From Myxococcota bacterium (GTDB lineage: Bacteria; Myxococcota; Kuafuiibacteriia; Kuafuiibacteriales; Kuafuiibacteriaceae): a stretch of 42,008 nt of DNA. The position numbers and the translations under genes were made by a program. The stretch lies in the NCBI GenBank assembly GCA_028289325.1, contig JANQQN010000075.1, positions 1 to 42,008 on the forward strand. Reading direction: 5' to 3'. The notes beneath the pieces were generated by a model. That model was not told the DNA's origin. It searched no databases and worked only from the letters and a program-made list of their open reading frames with translations. This document shows positions 27,500-35,270 of the stretch, piece by piece; the first letter of the stretch is position 1; every line of letters begins with the position of its first letter.

Positions 27500-28353
27500 G
27501 CGCCATCGCCCCCGACGTGGGCGGGGTCGAAGAGACCGCGGTGTGGACCCTCTATCACCGGGCGGAAGAGGCGTTGCGTCGAAACGGGATCGTCGACGAC
27601 CCGAAGGCGGTCGAGATCTACCGTCGCATCGACTATCCGTTTCGTCGCCGGTTCGGGCCGCCGCAGCGCGCCTTCGCGGTCCGGACGCTGGCCTTCGATC
27701 GGGAGGTGCGGGCGTTCCTGTCTTCGGCGCCCGACGGGCAGGTCGTGGGGCTCGGCGAAGGGCTCGAGACCCAGCGATATCGGGTCGACAACGGCCGGGT
27801 AGCCTGGCTGACCGTCGATCTGCCCGACGGCATCCGGCTGCGGGAACGGTTCATCACCCCCGATGCCCGACACCGCCATCTGGCGACGGACGCCCGGGAT
27901 CCCGGATGGATGGATCTCGTCGATCCCGCCCGGCCGTGCTTCATCGTCGCGCAGGGCTTGTTGATGTACCTACCGGAGCGCGAGGTTCGGCGCTTGCTGC
28001 AGGCGGTCGGGCACCGACTGCCGGGGGCATGGATGCTGTTTGACGCCATGCCGGCGTGGCTCGTGAGGTGGACTCGGCTCGGCCTGCCCGCCGGGCCTCG
28101 GTACGTCGCCCCCGCGATGTCGTGGTCGGCCCGCGAGTCGCAGCGGGCCACGTTTCGCCGGTGGGTGCCGTCGCTGGCCGAGGCGGAGACCGTAGAGTAT
28201 GAATACCCGTCGGGGTTCACTCGCCGGGCGTTGGCTGGGGTGCGGCGCTGGCCGGCGCTTCGGGCGGTGATGCCGACCGTGTTCCGGCTTCGCTTTGGTC
28301 CTACGGACGAGCCGGGGGCCGGGGAGGCTCTCCGGTCAGTGTCGGATCGCTAG
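27496..28353 (+). CDS. Class I methyltransferase of the leucine carboxyl methyltransferase (LCM) family
   Basis: A 285-residue SAM-dependent methyltransferase. The SAM-binding motif is VVGLGEGLETQRYR, followed by VDLPDGIRLRERF and IVAQGLLMYLPEREV, the usual LCM-family order. Bacterial members methylate carboxylates or other small-molecule and polyketide groups; the target here is unknown. ATG at 27496 overlaps the SDR stop. Its last 18 bases overlap the convergent DUF1294 gene. With the SDR it looks like a two-enzyme small-molecule modification unit. Confidence 0.86.
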   Translation: MSAIAPDVGGVEETAVWTLYHRAEEALRRNGIVDDPKAVEIYRRIDYPFRRRFGPPQRAFAVRTLAFDREVRAFLSSAPDGQVVGLGEGLETQRYRVDNGRVAWLTVDLPDGIRLRERFITPDARHRHLATDARDPGWMDLVDPARPCFIVAQGLLMYLPEREVRRLLQAVGHRLPGAWMLFDAMPAWLVRWTRLGLPAGPRYVAPAMSWSARESQRATFRRWVPSLAEAETVEYEYPSGFTRRALAGVRRWPALRAVMPTVFRLRFGPTDEPGAGEALRSVSDR

Positions 28354-28746
28354 GAACCAATAGATGCCCGCGGCCTGAATGACCAAGATCACCGCGACCA
28401 CCACTCGGAAGCTGACCTTTCGCGTCTTGTGCCGAAACGCGAACATCCCCGTGAGGAGGCCCAGCGAGCCTCCGAGGAGAGCGAGGGCGAACAGGACTCT
28501 CTCGGGAACGCGGGTCGCGCCGCGCCCCGCGACCGCCTTGTCGTAGCTGCACAGGGCGAATGCGGTGAGGCTGAGTGCGATGATGTAGATGACCAGAGGC
28601 TCGAGCGGCGAGTACGCGTACAGTCCACCCGCGACGGCGGCGATCAGCACCAACCCGGCGACCGTGAATAATCGAAAGGCATCGGGTGACCGGCGGCGCC
28701 GCGGCGGGCGACGGTGGTCGGAGCGTTCAGCAGCAGCGCGCGTCAC
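28336..28746 (-). CDS. DUF1294 small membrane protein
   Basis: A 136-residue membrane protein of uncharacterised family DUF1294. After a basic N-terminus it has about four hydrophobic segments. The family pattern is clear: CSYDKAVAG, RVPERVLFALALLGGSLG and FRHKTRK followed by SF. The start is GTG at 28746, overlapping the stop of the hydrolase gene upstream as GTGA. Function is unknown. Confidence 0.85.
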   Translation of the reverse strand: MTRAAAERSDHRRPPRRRRSPDAFRLFTVAGLVLIAAVAGGLYAYSPLEPLVIYIIALSLTAFALCSYDKAVAGRGATRVPERVLFALALLGGSLGLLTGMFAFRHKTRKVSFRVVVAVILVIQAAGIYWFLAIRH

Positions 28747-29597
28747 TCCACGACCGTATCCGGTGCGCTGCCGAGAGTCGACGTGACCAGCGATTCGTAC
28801 TCGGCGCGATAGACCGCGGTGGGCGGTAGATCGTTGTGGCTGCGGTCGGCAATGACCACCAGGCGAGCGCCGACGGGGGCATGGCGGTGGAGATCCTCGG
28901 CCATGGCCTGCGGCGTCACCGGATCGTCAGCGCCCACCAGCATGAGGATAGGGGCGCGGACCTTCGCGAGACGGGGCCCGTTGCGCTCCGCCGCGAGCGC
29001 AGGGTCGATCCGAAACGAGATGAACATGTCGGCGAGCCACGGCGTCATGCGGTCCAACAGGTCTTCCACGTCGGTCAACGGGCTTTCGAGGACTAGGGCC
29101 GCCACCGGCCGCCGGCTGGCGACCCAGGTGGCCACTAGGCTGCCCATCGAGTGACCGTGCACGACCAGCCGGTCGGCGGAGACCTCGAGGTCGGTGGTGA
29201 CGTGATCATAGAGGCGCAGCGCATCGGCCTTGATCGCGGCCACCGACGGCTCTCCGTCGCTTCGGCCGTAGCCGCGGTAGTCGCACATGACGACGGCCAT
29301 GTTGAGGGACAAGAGGGCTTCGACAACGTCGTGGGCGGTCACCATGAGAAAACCGTTGCCGCCGAAGTGAAGGACGGTGCCGCGGGGCTTCGGGGGCACC
29401 AAACGCCACACGTCGAGCTCGACGCCGTCTTCGGCCGCGAGACGGGTGGTCGCGACGCGGACGCCTCGTGACCGCAGTCCATCGAGGTCAACCGTGCGCT
29501 TACGGTCGAAGGCGCTGGCCTCTTCGATGGTAATGGTCGTGCACGCGGTCAGACGCGGTACCAGCAGACCCAGGAAGATGATCAGGGCGCGAGGCAT
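28743..29597 (-). CDS. Alpha/beta hydrolase, probable lipoprotein
   Basis: A 284-residue serine hydrolase. The short hydrophobic N-terminus ends in LTAC, a plausible lipobox, so it may be membrane-anchored in the periplasm. Motifs are LHFGGNG (oxyanion region), CDYRGYGRSDGEP, the nucleophile in GHSMGS, an aspartate in VGADDPVTP and a histidine in DRSHNDLP. The fold matches BEM46/YfhR-type hydrolases of unknown substrate. It overlaps DUF1294 by four bases and is divergent from folK across 200 bases, in which I see no clear promoter. Confidence 0.85.
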   Translation of the reverse strand: MPRALIIFLGLLVPRLTACTTITIEEASAFDRKRTVDLDGLRSRGVRVATTRLAAEDGVELDVWRLVPPKPRGTVLHFGGNGFLMVTAHDVVEALLSLNMAVVMCDYRGYGRSDGEPSVAAIKADALRLYDHVTTDLEVSADRLVVHGHSMGSLVATWVASRRPVAALVLESPLTDVEDLLDRMTPWLADMFISFRIDPALAAERNGPRLAKVRAPILMLVGADDPVTPQAMAEDLHRHAPVGARLVVIADRSHNDLPPTAVYRAEYESLVTSTLGSAPDTVVE

Positions 29598-29797
29598 CGC
29601 GGGACCTGATAGTTGCGGTGGACCGCGATATCCCGCAGATTCGACCGCCTCAGCGAATGCACCGCCAGATCTTCAGCCGGACGATCCGCCTTCGGTACGA
29701 AGTGGGCCGGGCGTTCGGGTTGCCTGCCACCGCAACAACCGCCGCTGGAGGTCGTTTCTCGGGTGCGAGATCGCCACGGACGCGCTTTGCTGTTCCG

Positions 29798-30295
29798 ATG
29801 ATCCGGGTATTCGTCGCGCTCGGCGCCAACCTCGGTGACCCTGTGGTTCAGCTCGCGGAGGCCGCGGCGCGTCTGGCCAGTCCTGACGTGACGGTCATCG
29901 CGAGATCCCGCCTCTATCGCAGTGCCCCTCTGGGGCCCCCAGGGCAGCCCGAATACCTGAACGCGGCGATGGAGATCCGAACCGGCCTGCGACCGGACGC
30001 GCTCTTGCGTCACACCCAAGCCGTGGAGGCGGGGATGGGGCGGAAGAAGACCGTCCGCTGGGGGCCGAGGCTGGTCGACCTGGACATCGCGTTGTACGGC
30101 GGCGAACGGGTCGATACGCCGGATCTGGTCATTCCGCACCGGGAGCTGACCCGTCGCCGGTTCGTGCTCGCGCCCCTCGCTGACCTGGCACCGGAGTTCG
30201 AGGTCCCGGGGACGGGTCGGACCGTGGGTGAACTTCTCGTGGCGTTGGGGCCGGCCCCCGACGACGAGCTGTCGGTGCTACAGGACGCCTGGTAG
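29798..30295 (+). CDS. folK: 2-amino-4-hydroxy-6-hydroxymethyldihydropteridine pyrophosphokinase
   Basis: Transfers pyrophosphate from ATP to hydroxymethyl-dihydropterin in folate synthesis. The 165-residue protein has the N-terminal ALGANLGDP, substrate residues in YLNAAMEI, and the signature GPRLVDLDIALYG. Length is standard for HPPK. ATG 29798 is chosen because the conserved sequence begins at once; an in-frame ORF extends further upstream but is not conserved-looking. It ends 5 bases before the convergent VapC toxin gene. Confidence 0.93.
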   Translation: MIRVFVALGANLGDPVVQLAEAAARLASPDVTVIARSRLYRSAPLGPPGQPEYLNAAMEIRTGLRPDALLRHTQAVEAGMGRKKTVRWGPRLVDLDIALYGGERVDTPDLVIPHRELTRRRFVLAPLADLAPEFEVPGTGRTVGELLVALGPAPDDELSVLQDAW

Positions 30296-30300
30296 CGAGG

Positions 30301-30690
30301 TCAGACCAACCGTAGTTCGACGTCGTAGGCCGATAGCTGAGCATCGGCGGTCAAGAGGGTCAGATTCTCCAGCTGCGCCTGCGCGATGAGCAGCCGGTCG
30401 AACGGATCGCGATGATGTGCAGGCAAGCTTGCCACGTGAACGGTGTGTCGAATCTCGACCGGCAGCGGTGCCGTGCCGGAAGTCGCCATTCGCGACGGCA
30501 CGTATTGCTGGGGCGGGTGGGGCAGCGGCAGGCGCCCGAGGGCGTACTTGATGGCGATCTCCCACGTGCTGGCCGCCGACAGGAAGATCTCGTTCTCCGG
30601 CGAAGACAACGCCTCGAGTGAATCGGCGGGAATTCGTTCGGGTTCCGTCAGAAGCCAGAGCCAGCAGCGGGTGTCGAGGAGGAACCGCAC
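30301..30690 (-). CDS. VapC-type PIN-domain toxin
   Basis: A 129-residue PIN-domain ribonuclease, the toxin of a type II toxin-antitoxin pair. Acidic active-site residues are visible: D6 (LLDT), E44 (TWEIAIK), D95/D98 (HRDPFDRLL) and D116 (TADAQL). VapC toxins typically cut tRNA or rRNA. Start is GTG at 30690, sharing one base with the antitoxin stop (TAGTG). The active site looks complete, so the toxin is probably functional. Confidence 0.9.
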   Translation of the reverse strand: MRFLLDTRCWLWLLTEPERIPADSLEALSSPENEIFLSAASTWEIAIKYALGRLPLPHPPQQYVPSRMATSGTAPLPVEIRHTVHVASLPAHHRDPFDRLLIAQAQLENLTLLTADAQLSAYDVELRLV

Positions 30691-30926
30691 TATTCGAAGC
30701 TCGCCAACGTCTCCGGATCCAGCGGGGCATCGAAGTCGTCGGGCACCTCGAAGAGCCCGCGGTCGACACCAAACTGGCGCCGCTCGGACTGCTCGTAGGG
30801 CACCAGTCGCGCGATGGGGCGTCCGCCCTTCGCAATGACGATCTGCTCACCGGCCAACACTCGCTGCAGCAGCTTGGATAAATGGGTCTTGGCCTCGTGA
30901 ATGTTGACCTCGGCCATGGCCGCCAT
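30690..30926 (-). CDS. Phd/YefM-type antitoxin
   Basis: A 78-residue antitoxin. The N-terminal Phd/YefM fold reads VNIHEAKTHLSKLLQRVLAGE, with IVIAKGGRPIARLVP after it; the acidic C-terminus (EVPDDFDAPLDPE) should wrap the toxin. ATG 30926 gives MAAMAEVNI; the second ATG at 30917 is equally plausible and leaves more room for the operator upstream. Such antitoxins usually bind the palindrome ahead of the pair, here at 30929-30948. Confidence 0.88.
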   Translation of the reverse strand: MAAMAEVNIHEAKTHLSKLLQRVLAGEQIVIAKGGRPIARLVPYEQSERRQFGVDRGLFEVPDDFDAPLDPETLASFE

Positions 30927-30928
30927 GG

Positions 30929-30948
30929 TTAGCTAAGTACTAGACTAA
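30929..30948 (-). promoter_or_regulatory. Palindromic operator of the toxin-antitoxin pair
   Basis: A 20-base imperfect palindrome centred on GTAC, with TTAG/CTAA ends and 7 of 10 symmetric positions per half, just upstream of the antitoxin start. A TTGACT hexamer (30953-30948, minus strand) overlaps its outer edge and could be a -35. The AT-rich sequence stands out locally. Confidence 0.5.
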
Positions 30949-30970
30949 GTCAAGGAAGCGCGGTTCCGGG

Positions 30971-31255
30971 CTAGTCTCTCCGCTTACCGCTGCGCTTGGG
31001 AACGCGGCGTTTCTTGAGCGGCTTTTTGAGTTCTCCATCGGTGATCAGGGTGACCAGGGCTCGCCGGCTCTTCTCCGAGTCGACACGGGCGAACCACTGC
31101 AGTCGGTCGTCGATGGCGAGCCCCAACACTGGACCGTCGCAGATCTTCTGGCAGCCCACCTCGACCATCGAGACGCCTTTCATGGCATCCAGCATCTTTC
31201 GGGTCTTCGCGCTGCACTTGCTGCAGTGTTTCCCGGAGCACACAAAGACGCGCAC
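30971..31255 (-). CDS. Thioredoxin-like [2Fe-2S] ferredoxin domain protein
   Basis: A roughly 94-residue protein. Cluster ligands are in VRVFVCSGKHCSKCS and, further on, VGCQKICDGP (C-x3-C), the pattern of thioredoxin-fold [2Fe-2S] ferredoxins. The C-terminus is strongly basic (KKPLKKRRVPKRSGKRR). The GTG at 31255 starts just before the first strand and has GAAGG upstream; longer frames reach into unrelated sequence. It may donate electrons to an unknown partner. It lies 85 bases beyond the end of the efflux operon and could be its last gene. Confidence 0.78.
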   Translation of the reverse strand: MRVFVCSGKHCSKCSAKTRKMLDAMKGVSMVEVGCQKICDGPVLGLAIDDRLQWFARVDSEKSRRALVTLITDGELKKPLKKRRVPKRSGKRRD

Positions 31256-31340
31256 GACCTTCGACGTTAGTCGCGACCGCGCGCGATCCAAAGCGCGTCC
31301 GCGTCGTTCAGGTATCGAAAAGAGCTTCGCCTGGTTCTCC

Positions 31341-32504
31341 CTAGGTGACCGTCTTTCGGAACCGCGCCGCGCCGGCGCCAAGGATGGCCACCCCAAACGC
31401 GGCCAGCGCGCACAGCGGCCACCACAGGTCGGTGACGTCGGCGCCTTTCAGGAGCACCGCCCGAAGGATCTGGACGTAGTATCGAACCGGATCCAGTCGC
31501 GACAACGCTTGGATCCACGCCGGCATGTTTTCGACCGGGCTCATGAACCCCGACAGCAAAATCGCGGGCAGAATGAAGAAGAAGCTGCCGAGGATCGCCT
31601 GCTGCTGGTTCTGCGCCAGCGACGAAATGAATACTCCGGTCCCCAAAGTACTCATCAGATACAGCACGGTGCCTGCGAAGAGGGCGACGACGGATCCTCT
31701 CAGGGGCACGCCGAACACGTGGGTGCCGACGGCGAGGACGAGGCCGGCCGCGACGAGCCCGATCAGCGCGAACGGCAGGATCTTGCCCAGCAGCAGCGCG
31801 ATGGGAGGCATAGGGGTGACCAGGAGCTGCTCTATCGTCCCCAGCTCCCGTTCTCGCGCGATGCTCATCGCGGTCACGACCGTGGTCACGACGAGCAGGA
31901 CCACCGCCGCCACGCCCGGGACCATGTAGATGGGGCTGCTCAACGACGGGTTGTAGAGGATGCGCGGTTCGATCACCACCGAAGCTGGTCGCTCCAGTAC
32001 CCGCCCCGCGGCCTGCTGCTGGGCGATGGACTCCGTCAACAGAGACAGGCTCCGGCGCTGCAGGAATTCTTGCACTGCGGCGACCGCGGTTTGGGACTCG
32101 ACGGGATCCGTGCCGTCGATCAAGGCCTGGATCTGGACCGGTCGTCCCCGGAGTCGATCGCGGGCGAAGCCTTGGGGAACGATGACCGCGACTTTGGCGC
32201 GTCCGGAGGTCAAGGCGTCGGACGGATCCTCGGCGTCCAGCGCGCGGTCGAGGGTCGCGTCGGCGAGCATCTCGTCGAGCAGGGCTCGGCTGGCCGGGGT
32301 CCGGTCTTGGTCGACCACGACCGCTTGCACGTGGTCGACGTCGAGGTCCACCGCGAAGCCGAGGAGGGTCAGCTGGATGACGGGAGCGACGAACAAGATC
32401 GCGGCCATCCGTCGGTCGCGAAACGTCTGCCGCAGCTCTTTTCGAGCGACTGAGACAATGGCGCGGCCGACGTACGGCAGGCCGGAATGGATCGCAGGGG
32501 GCAT
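31341..32504 (-). CDS. ABC-2 type transporter permease (second of pair)
   Basis: A 387-residue YhhJ/YbhR-type permease: one N-terminal helix (near FVAPVIQLTLLGFAV), a large extracytoplasmic domain (about 55-185), then five helices at the C-terminal end. The region ERELGTIEQLLVTPM between helices is typical of ABC-2 exporters. ATG 32504 overlaps the stop of the preceding permease as TGATG. It probably pairs with the other permease to form the membrane channel driven by the two ATPases upstream. Confidence 0.92.
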   Translation of the reverse strand: MPPAIHSGLPYVGRAIVSVARKELRQTFRDRRMAAILFVAPVIQLTLLGFAVDLDVDHVQAVVVDQDRTPASRALLDEMLADATLDRALDAEDPSDALTSGRAKVAVIVPQGFARDRLRGRPVQIQALIDGTDPVESQTAVAAVQEFLQRRSLSLLTESIAQQQAAGRVLERPASVVIEPRILYNPSLSSPIYMVPGVAAVVLLVVTTVVTAMSIARERELGTIEQLLVTPMPPIALLLGKILPFALIGLVAAGLVLAVGTHVFGVPLRGSVVALFAGTVLYLMSTLGTGVFISSLAQNQQQAILGSFFFILPAILLSGFMSPVENMPAWIQALSRLDPVRYYVQILRAVLLKGADVTDLWWPLCALAAFGVAILGAGAARFRKTVT

Positions 32505-33622
32505 CAGTCGAGCCTCCGGCGGAAGTTGGCGGTGGTGAGCGCGATCAGGGCCCCGGCCAGGATCACCAGGCTGACGAGCGGGGCCCACAGCTCAGCGGGG
32601 CCGGCGCCTTTGAGCAACACTCCGCGGAGAATCGAAATCAGATACCGAGCGGCGACCACCCGAGACAGCAGCTGAAGCGGCCACGGCATGTTCTCGATCG
32701 GAAACAGGAAGCCCGACAGCAACAGCGCAGGCAGGATTCCGCTCACCGCACCGACCTGGGTGGCGACCTGCTGGTTGCGGGTGATCATACTGATCAGCAG
32801 ACCTTGCCCCAACGCGCAGACGAGGAAGAGAGAGACGGCGACGACCACGAATCCGAAGGCGCCCCGTAGCGGCACGTCGAACAGCCAGGCGCCCGCGGTG
32901 AGGACCATCATGAACTGGACGAGCCCGAGGGCTACGTAGGGCAACACTTTGCCGAGGACGACGGACAGACGCTCAACGGGCGTGGCGAAGAGCTGCTCCA
33001 TCGAGCCGCGCTCCCACTCGCGGGCGACGGTGAGCGCGGCCAACAGAACGGCGAGGACGGACAGCACGACCGCTACCAGACCGGGTACCACGAATACCGC
33101 CGATTCCGAGCGCGGGTTGAACCAAGTGCGGACCCTGGGGACGAGAGGGAGCTCGACCCCCGACCGCAGCCGAGCGATGGACTCTCGCTGCCCGAGCTGG
33201 GCCGCGTACGCGACGGCGACCCGGGCCGTGGTCGCGTCGGCGCCATCCATCAGCAGCTGGAGTAGGGCTCGCTCGCCGCGAGCGAGGTCGCGGTGGAAGC
33301 CGTCGGGGATGACGAGGGCGGCCTTGACCTCGTCGCTTCGAAACATCGCCTCCGCCGTCGCTTCGTCGGTTAGGTGGTGGGTCACGTCGAAGGCCCGCGA
33401 GGCATGGAGGCGACGAACGAAGCGCCGGCTGGCCGGCGTTCGATCGCGATCGATCACCGCGAGATGGACGTCCTCCACATCGAAGCTCACCGCGTATCCG
33501 AACAGGAGGACCATCACCAACGGCATGCCCAACGCGAGGTAGAGGACCTGGGGGTCGCGCACCATGTGCAGGACCTCTTTGTGGGCCAAGGCCAGCAGTC
33601 GCCCCCAGAAGCCCGCGCTCAT
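32504..33622 (-). CDS. ABC-2 type transporter permease (first of pair)
   Basis: A 372-residue permease with the same layout as its downstream neighbour: N-terminal helix (YLALGMPLVMVLLFGYAV), extracytoplasmic domain, and C-terminal helices. It shares VEDVHLAVIDRDRTPASR and WERGSMEQLFATPVE with the paralogue, pointing to tandem duplication. ATG 33622 overlaps the ATPase stop (ATGA). Confidence 0.92.
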   Translation of the reverse strand: MSAGFWGRLLALAHKEVLHMVRDPQVLYLALGMPLVMVLLFGYAVSFDVEDVHLAVIDRDRTPASRRFVRRLHASRAFDVTHHLTDEATAEAMFRSDEVKAALVIPDGFHRDLARGERALLQLLMDGADATTARVAVAYAAQLGQRESIARLRSGVELPLVPRVRTWFNPRSESAVFVVPGLVAVVLSVLAVLLAALTVAREWERGSMEQLFATPVERLSVVLGKVLPYVALGLVQFMMVLTAGAWLFDVPLRGAFGFVVVAVSLFLVCALGQGLLISMITRNQQVATQVGAVSGILPALLLSGFLFPIENMPWPLQLLSRVVAARYLISILRGVLLKGAGPAELWAPLVSLVILAGALIALTTANFRRRLD

Positions 33623-34542
33623 GTCGCCTCCACCACCGCCAGGAACACGTCTTCGAGGCTCGGGTCGATCGGCGCCAATCGGTACGGCCCGAGACCGGCC
33701 GCGGTCAGGGTCTGCTGCAGACCTTCGGGAGTGATGTCGTCGGGCGCGTACCTCACGTGAAGTGCGGCCCCGAAGGGATGGGCCTCGAGGACGCCGGCGA
33801 CATCCCGTAGGGCGGCCATCGCCCCTCCGATGGCCGGACCCTCGACCCTGACGATCGCGCCGGGGACCAGGGTTCGTTTCAAAATCTCGGGGGCGTCGAG
33901 GGCGACCAGGCGCCCGTCGACCATGAGGCCGATCCGGTGGCAGTACTCCGCTTCGTCCATGTAGTGGGTGGTGACGAAGATCGTGGTTCCGCCGTCGGCG
34001 ACTCGCCGGATGAGCCGCCAGAACGTCCGCCTCGCCTCGGGGTCGACGCCGGCCGTCGGTTCATCGAGGAACAGGATCGACGGTTGGTGGAGCATCGCGG
34101 ACGCCAGCGCCACCCGCTGCCGCATGCCCTGCGGCAGGTCGCCGGTGCGGGTGTGGCGATGGGCCAGCATATCGACGCCGTCGAGGACCTCCGCCGTCCG
34201 TCGGCGAAGCGCGGCCCCCCCGAGCCCGTAGGCGCCTCCGAAGAACTCGAGGTTTTCGTCGACGAGAAGGTCCATGTAGAGGGAGAACTTCTGGGACATG
34301 TAACCCAGCGAGCGCTTGACCCCCTCGGGGTCGGTCGTGACATCGATGCCGTTGACCCGGGCCGTGCCCGCCGACGGCGCCAATAGCCCGCACAACATGC
34401 GGATCGTCGTGCTCTTGCCCGCGCCGTTGGCGCCCAGATACCCGAAGATCTCCTTGCGTTCGACGTCGAAGGAGACCTCGCGAACCGCGGTGAATCGTCC
34501 GAAGCGCCGGGTCAGATCCCGGACCTCGATGACCGGATTCAT
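33619..34542 (-). CDS. ABC transporter ATPase (second ATPase)
   Basis: A 307-residue ATPase: Walker A GANGAGKST, a degenerate signature DLPQGMRQRVA, Walker B ILFLDEPTAGVDP and the switch histidine in VTTHYMDE. The C-terminal extra domain (about 225-307) is typical of drug-exporting ABC-2 ATPases. Overlaps its neighbours by four bases on both sides. The two ATPases probably act as a heterodimer, as in the fused YbhF/RbbA-type proteins. Confidence 0.93.
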   Translation of the reverse strand: MNPVIEVRDLTRRFGRFTAVREVSFDVERKEIFGYLGANGAGKSTTIRMLCGLLAPSAGTARVNGIDVTTDPEGVKRSLGYMSQKFSLYMDLLVDENLEFFGGAYGLGGAALRRRTAEVLDGVDMLAHRHTRTGDLPQGMRQRVALASAMLHQPSILFLDEPTAGVDPEARRTFWRLIRRVADGGTTIFVTTHYMDEAEYCHRIGLMVDGRLVALDAPEILKRTLVPGAIVRVEGPAIGGAMAALRDVAGVLEAHPFGAALHVRYAPDDITPEGLQQTLTAAGLGPYRLAPIDPSLEDVFLAVVEAT

Positions 34543-35270
34543 GCTGCCCTCCGCACCGCGTCGAGGAACAGATCCTCGAAGGTTTCGCTCCCCCCGGCGG
34601 CCATCAGCTCGCCGGGGACGCCCTCGAGCAGGACGCGGCCGTCATGAAGTAGACCGACCCGATGACAGCGCTCGGCTTCGTCCATGTATGCGGTCGACAC
34701 GACGACCGCCATCCCGTCGTCGACGAGCTCGAACAGGAGCGCCCACAGCTCTCGCCGGCTGACCGGATCGACCCCGTTGGTGGGCTCGTCGAGCAACAGG
34801 ACGCTGGGCTTCGGCAGCAGCGCGCACGCGAGGGCCAGCTTCTTGTACATCCCGCCGGAGAGCGCGGCGGCCCGGCGACCGACGAACCGGCCCAACCGGG
34901 TGATATCGAGCAGGCGCGCCCGCTGAGCGGCGAACGTCGCTCGGTCGAGGCCGAACAGCCGAGCGAAGAAGGTGAGGTTCTCGTCGATCGACAGGTCACC
35001 GTACAGGCTGTACTGCTGCGGCATGTAGCCCAGGCGCCGTCGGACTTCGGGGTCCGCGGTCAGGGGGACGGCGCCGGCTACAGAAACGGTGCCTTCGTCG
35101 GGGCCCATGACCCCCGACAGCAGTCGCAAGGTGGTGGTCTTGCCCGCCCCATCGGGACCGACGAGGCCGTACAGCTCGCCGGCGCGGACGGAGAACGATA
35201 CCCCGCGCAGCGCGGGCACGGCGCCGAACCGCTTCTTTAGGCCGGCGGCGATGACCATCGGCTCGGTCAT
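34539..35270 (-). CDS. ABC transporter ATPase (first ATPase)
   Basis: A 243-residue ATPase: Walker A GPDGAGKTTT, signature ALSGGMYKKLALA, Walker B VLLLDEPTNGVDP and histidine-loop region VVSTAYMDE. The usual H-loop histidine appears replaced by alanine (TAYMDE against THYMDE in the partner), so this subunit may carry a degenerate site in an asymmetric heterodimer. ATG 35270 overlaps the HlyD-type stop. Confidence 0.92.
   Translation of the reverse strand: MTEPMVIAAGLKKRFGAVPALRGVSFSVRAGELYGLVGPDGAGKTTTLRLLSGVMGPDEGTVSVAGAVPLTADPEVRRRLGYMPQQYSLYGDLSIDENLTFFARLFGLDRATFAAQRARLLDITRLGRFVGRRAAALSGGMYKKLALACALLPKPSVLLLDEPTNGVDPVSRRELWALLFELVDDGMAVVVSTAYMDEAERCHRVGLLHDGRVLLEGVPGELMAAGGSETFEDLFLDAVRRAA

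Noticed and set aside
30996-32453. Plus-strand frame of 485 codons opposite the ferredoxin and permease genes
   Set aside because: Low-complexity Arg/Gln/Asp content and antisense to a genuine permease.
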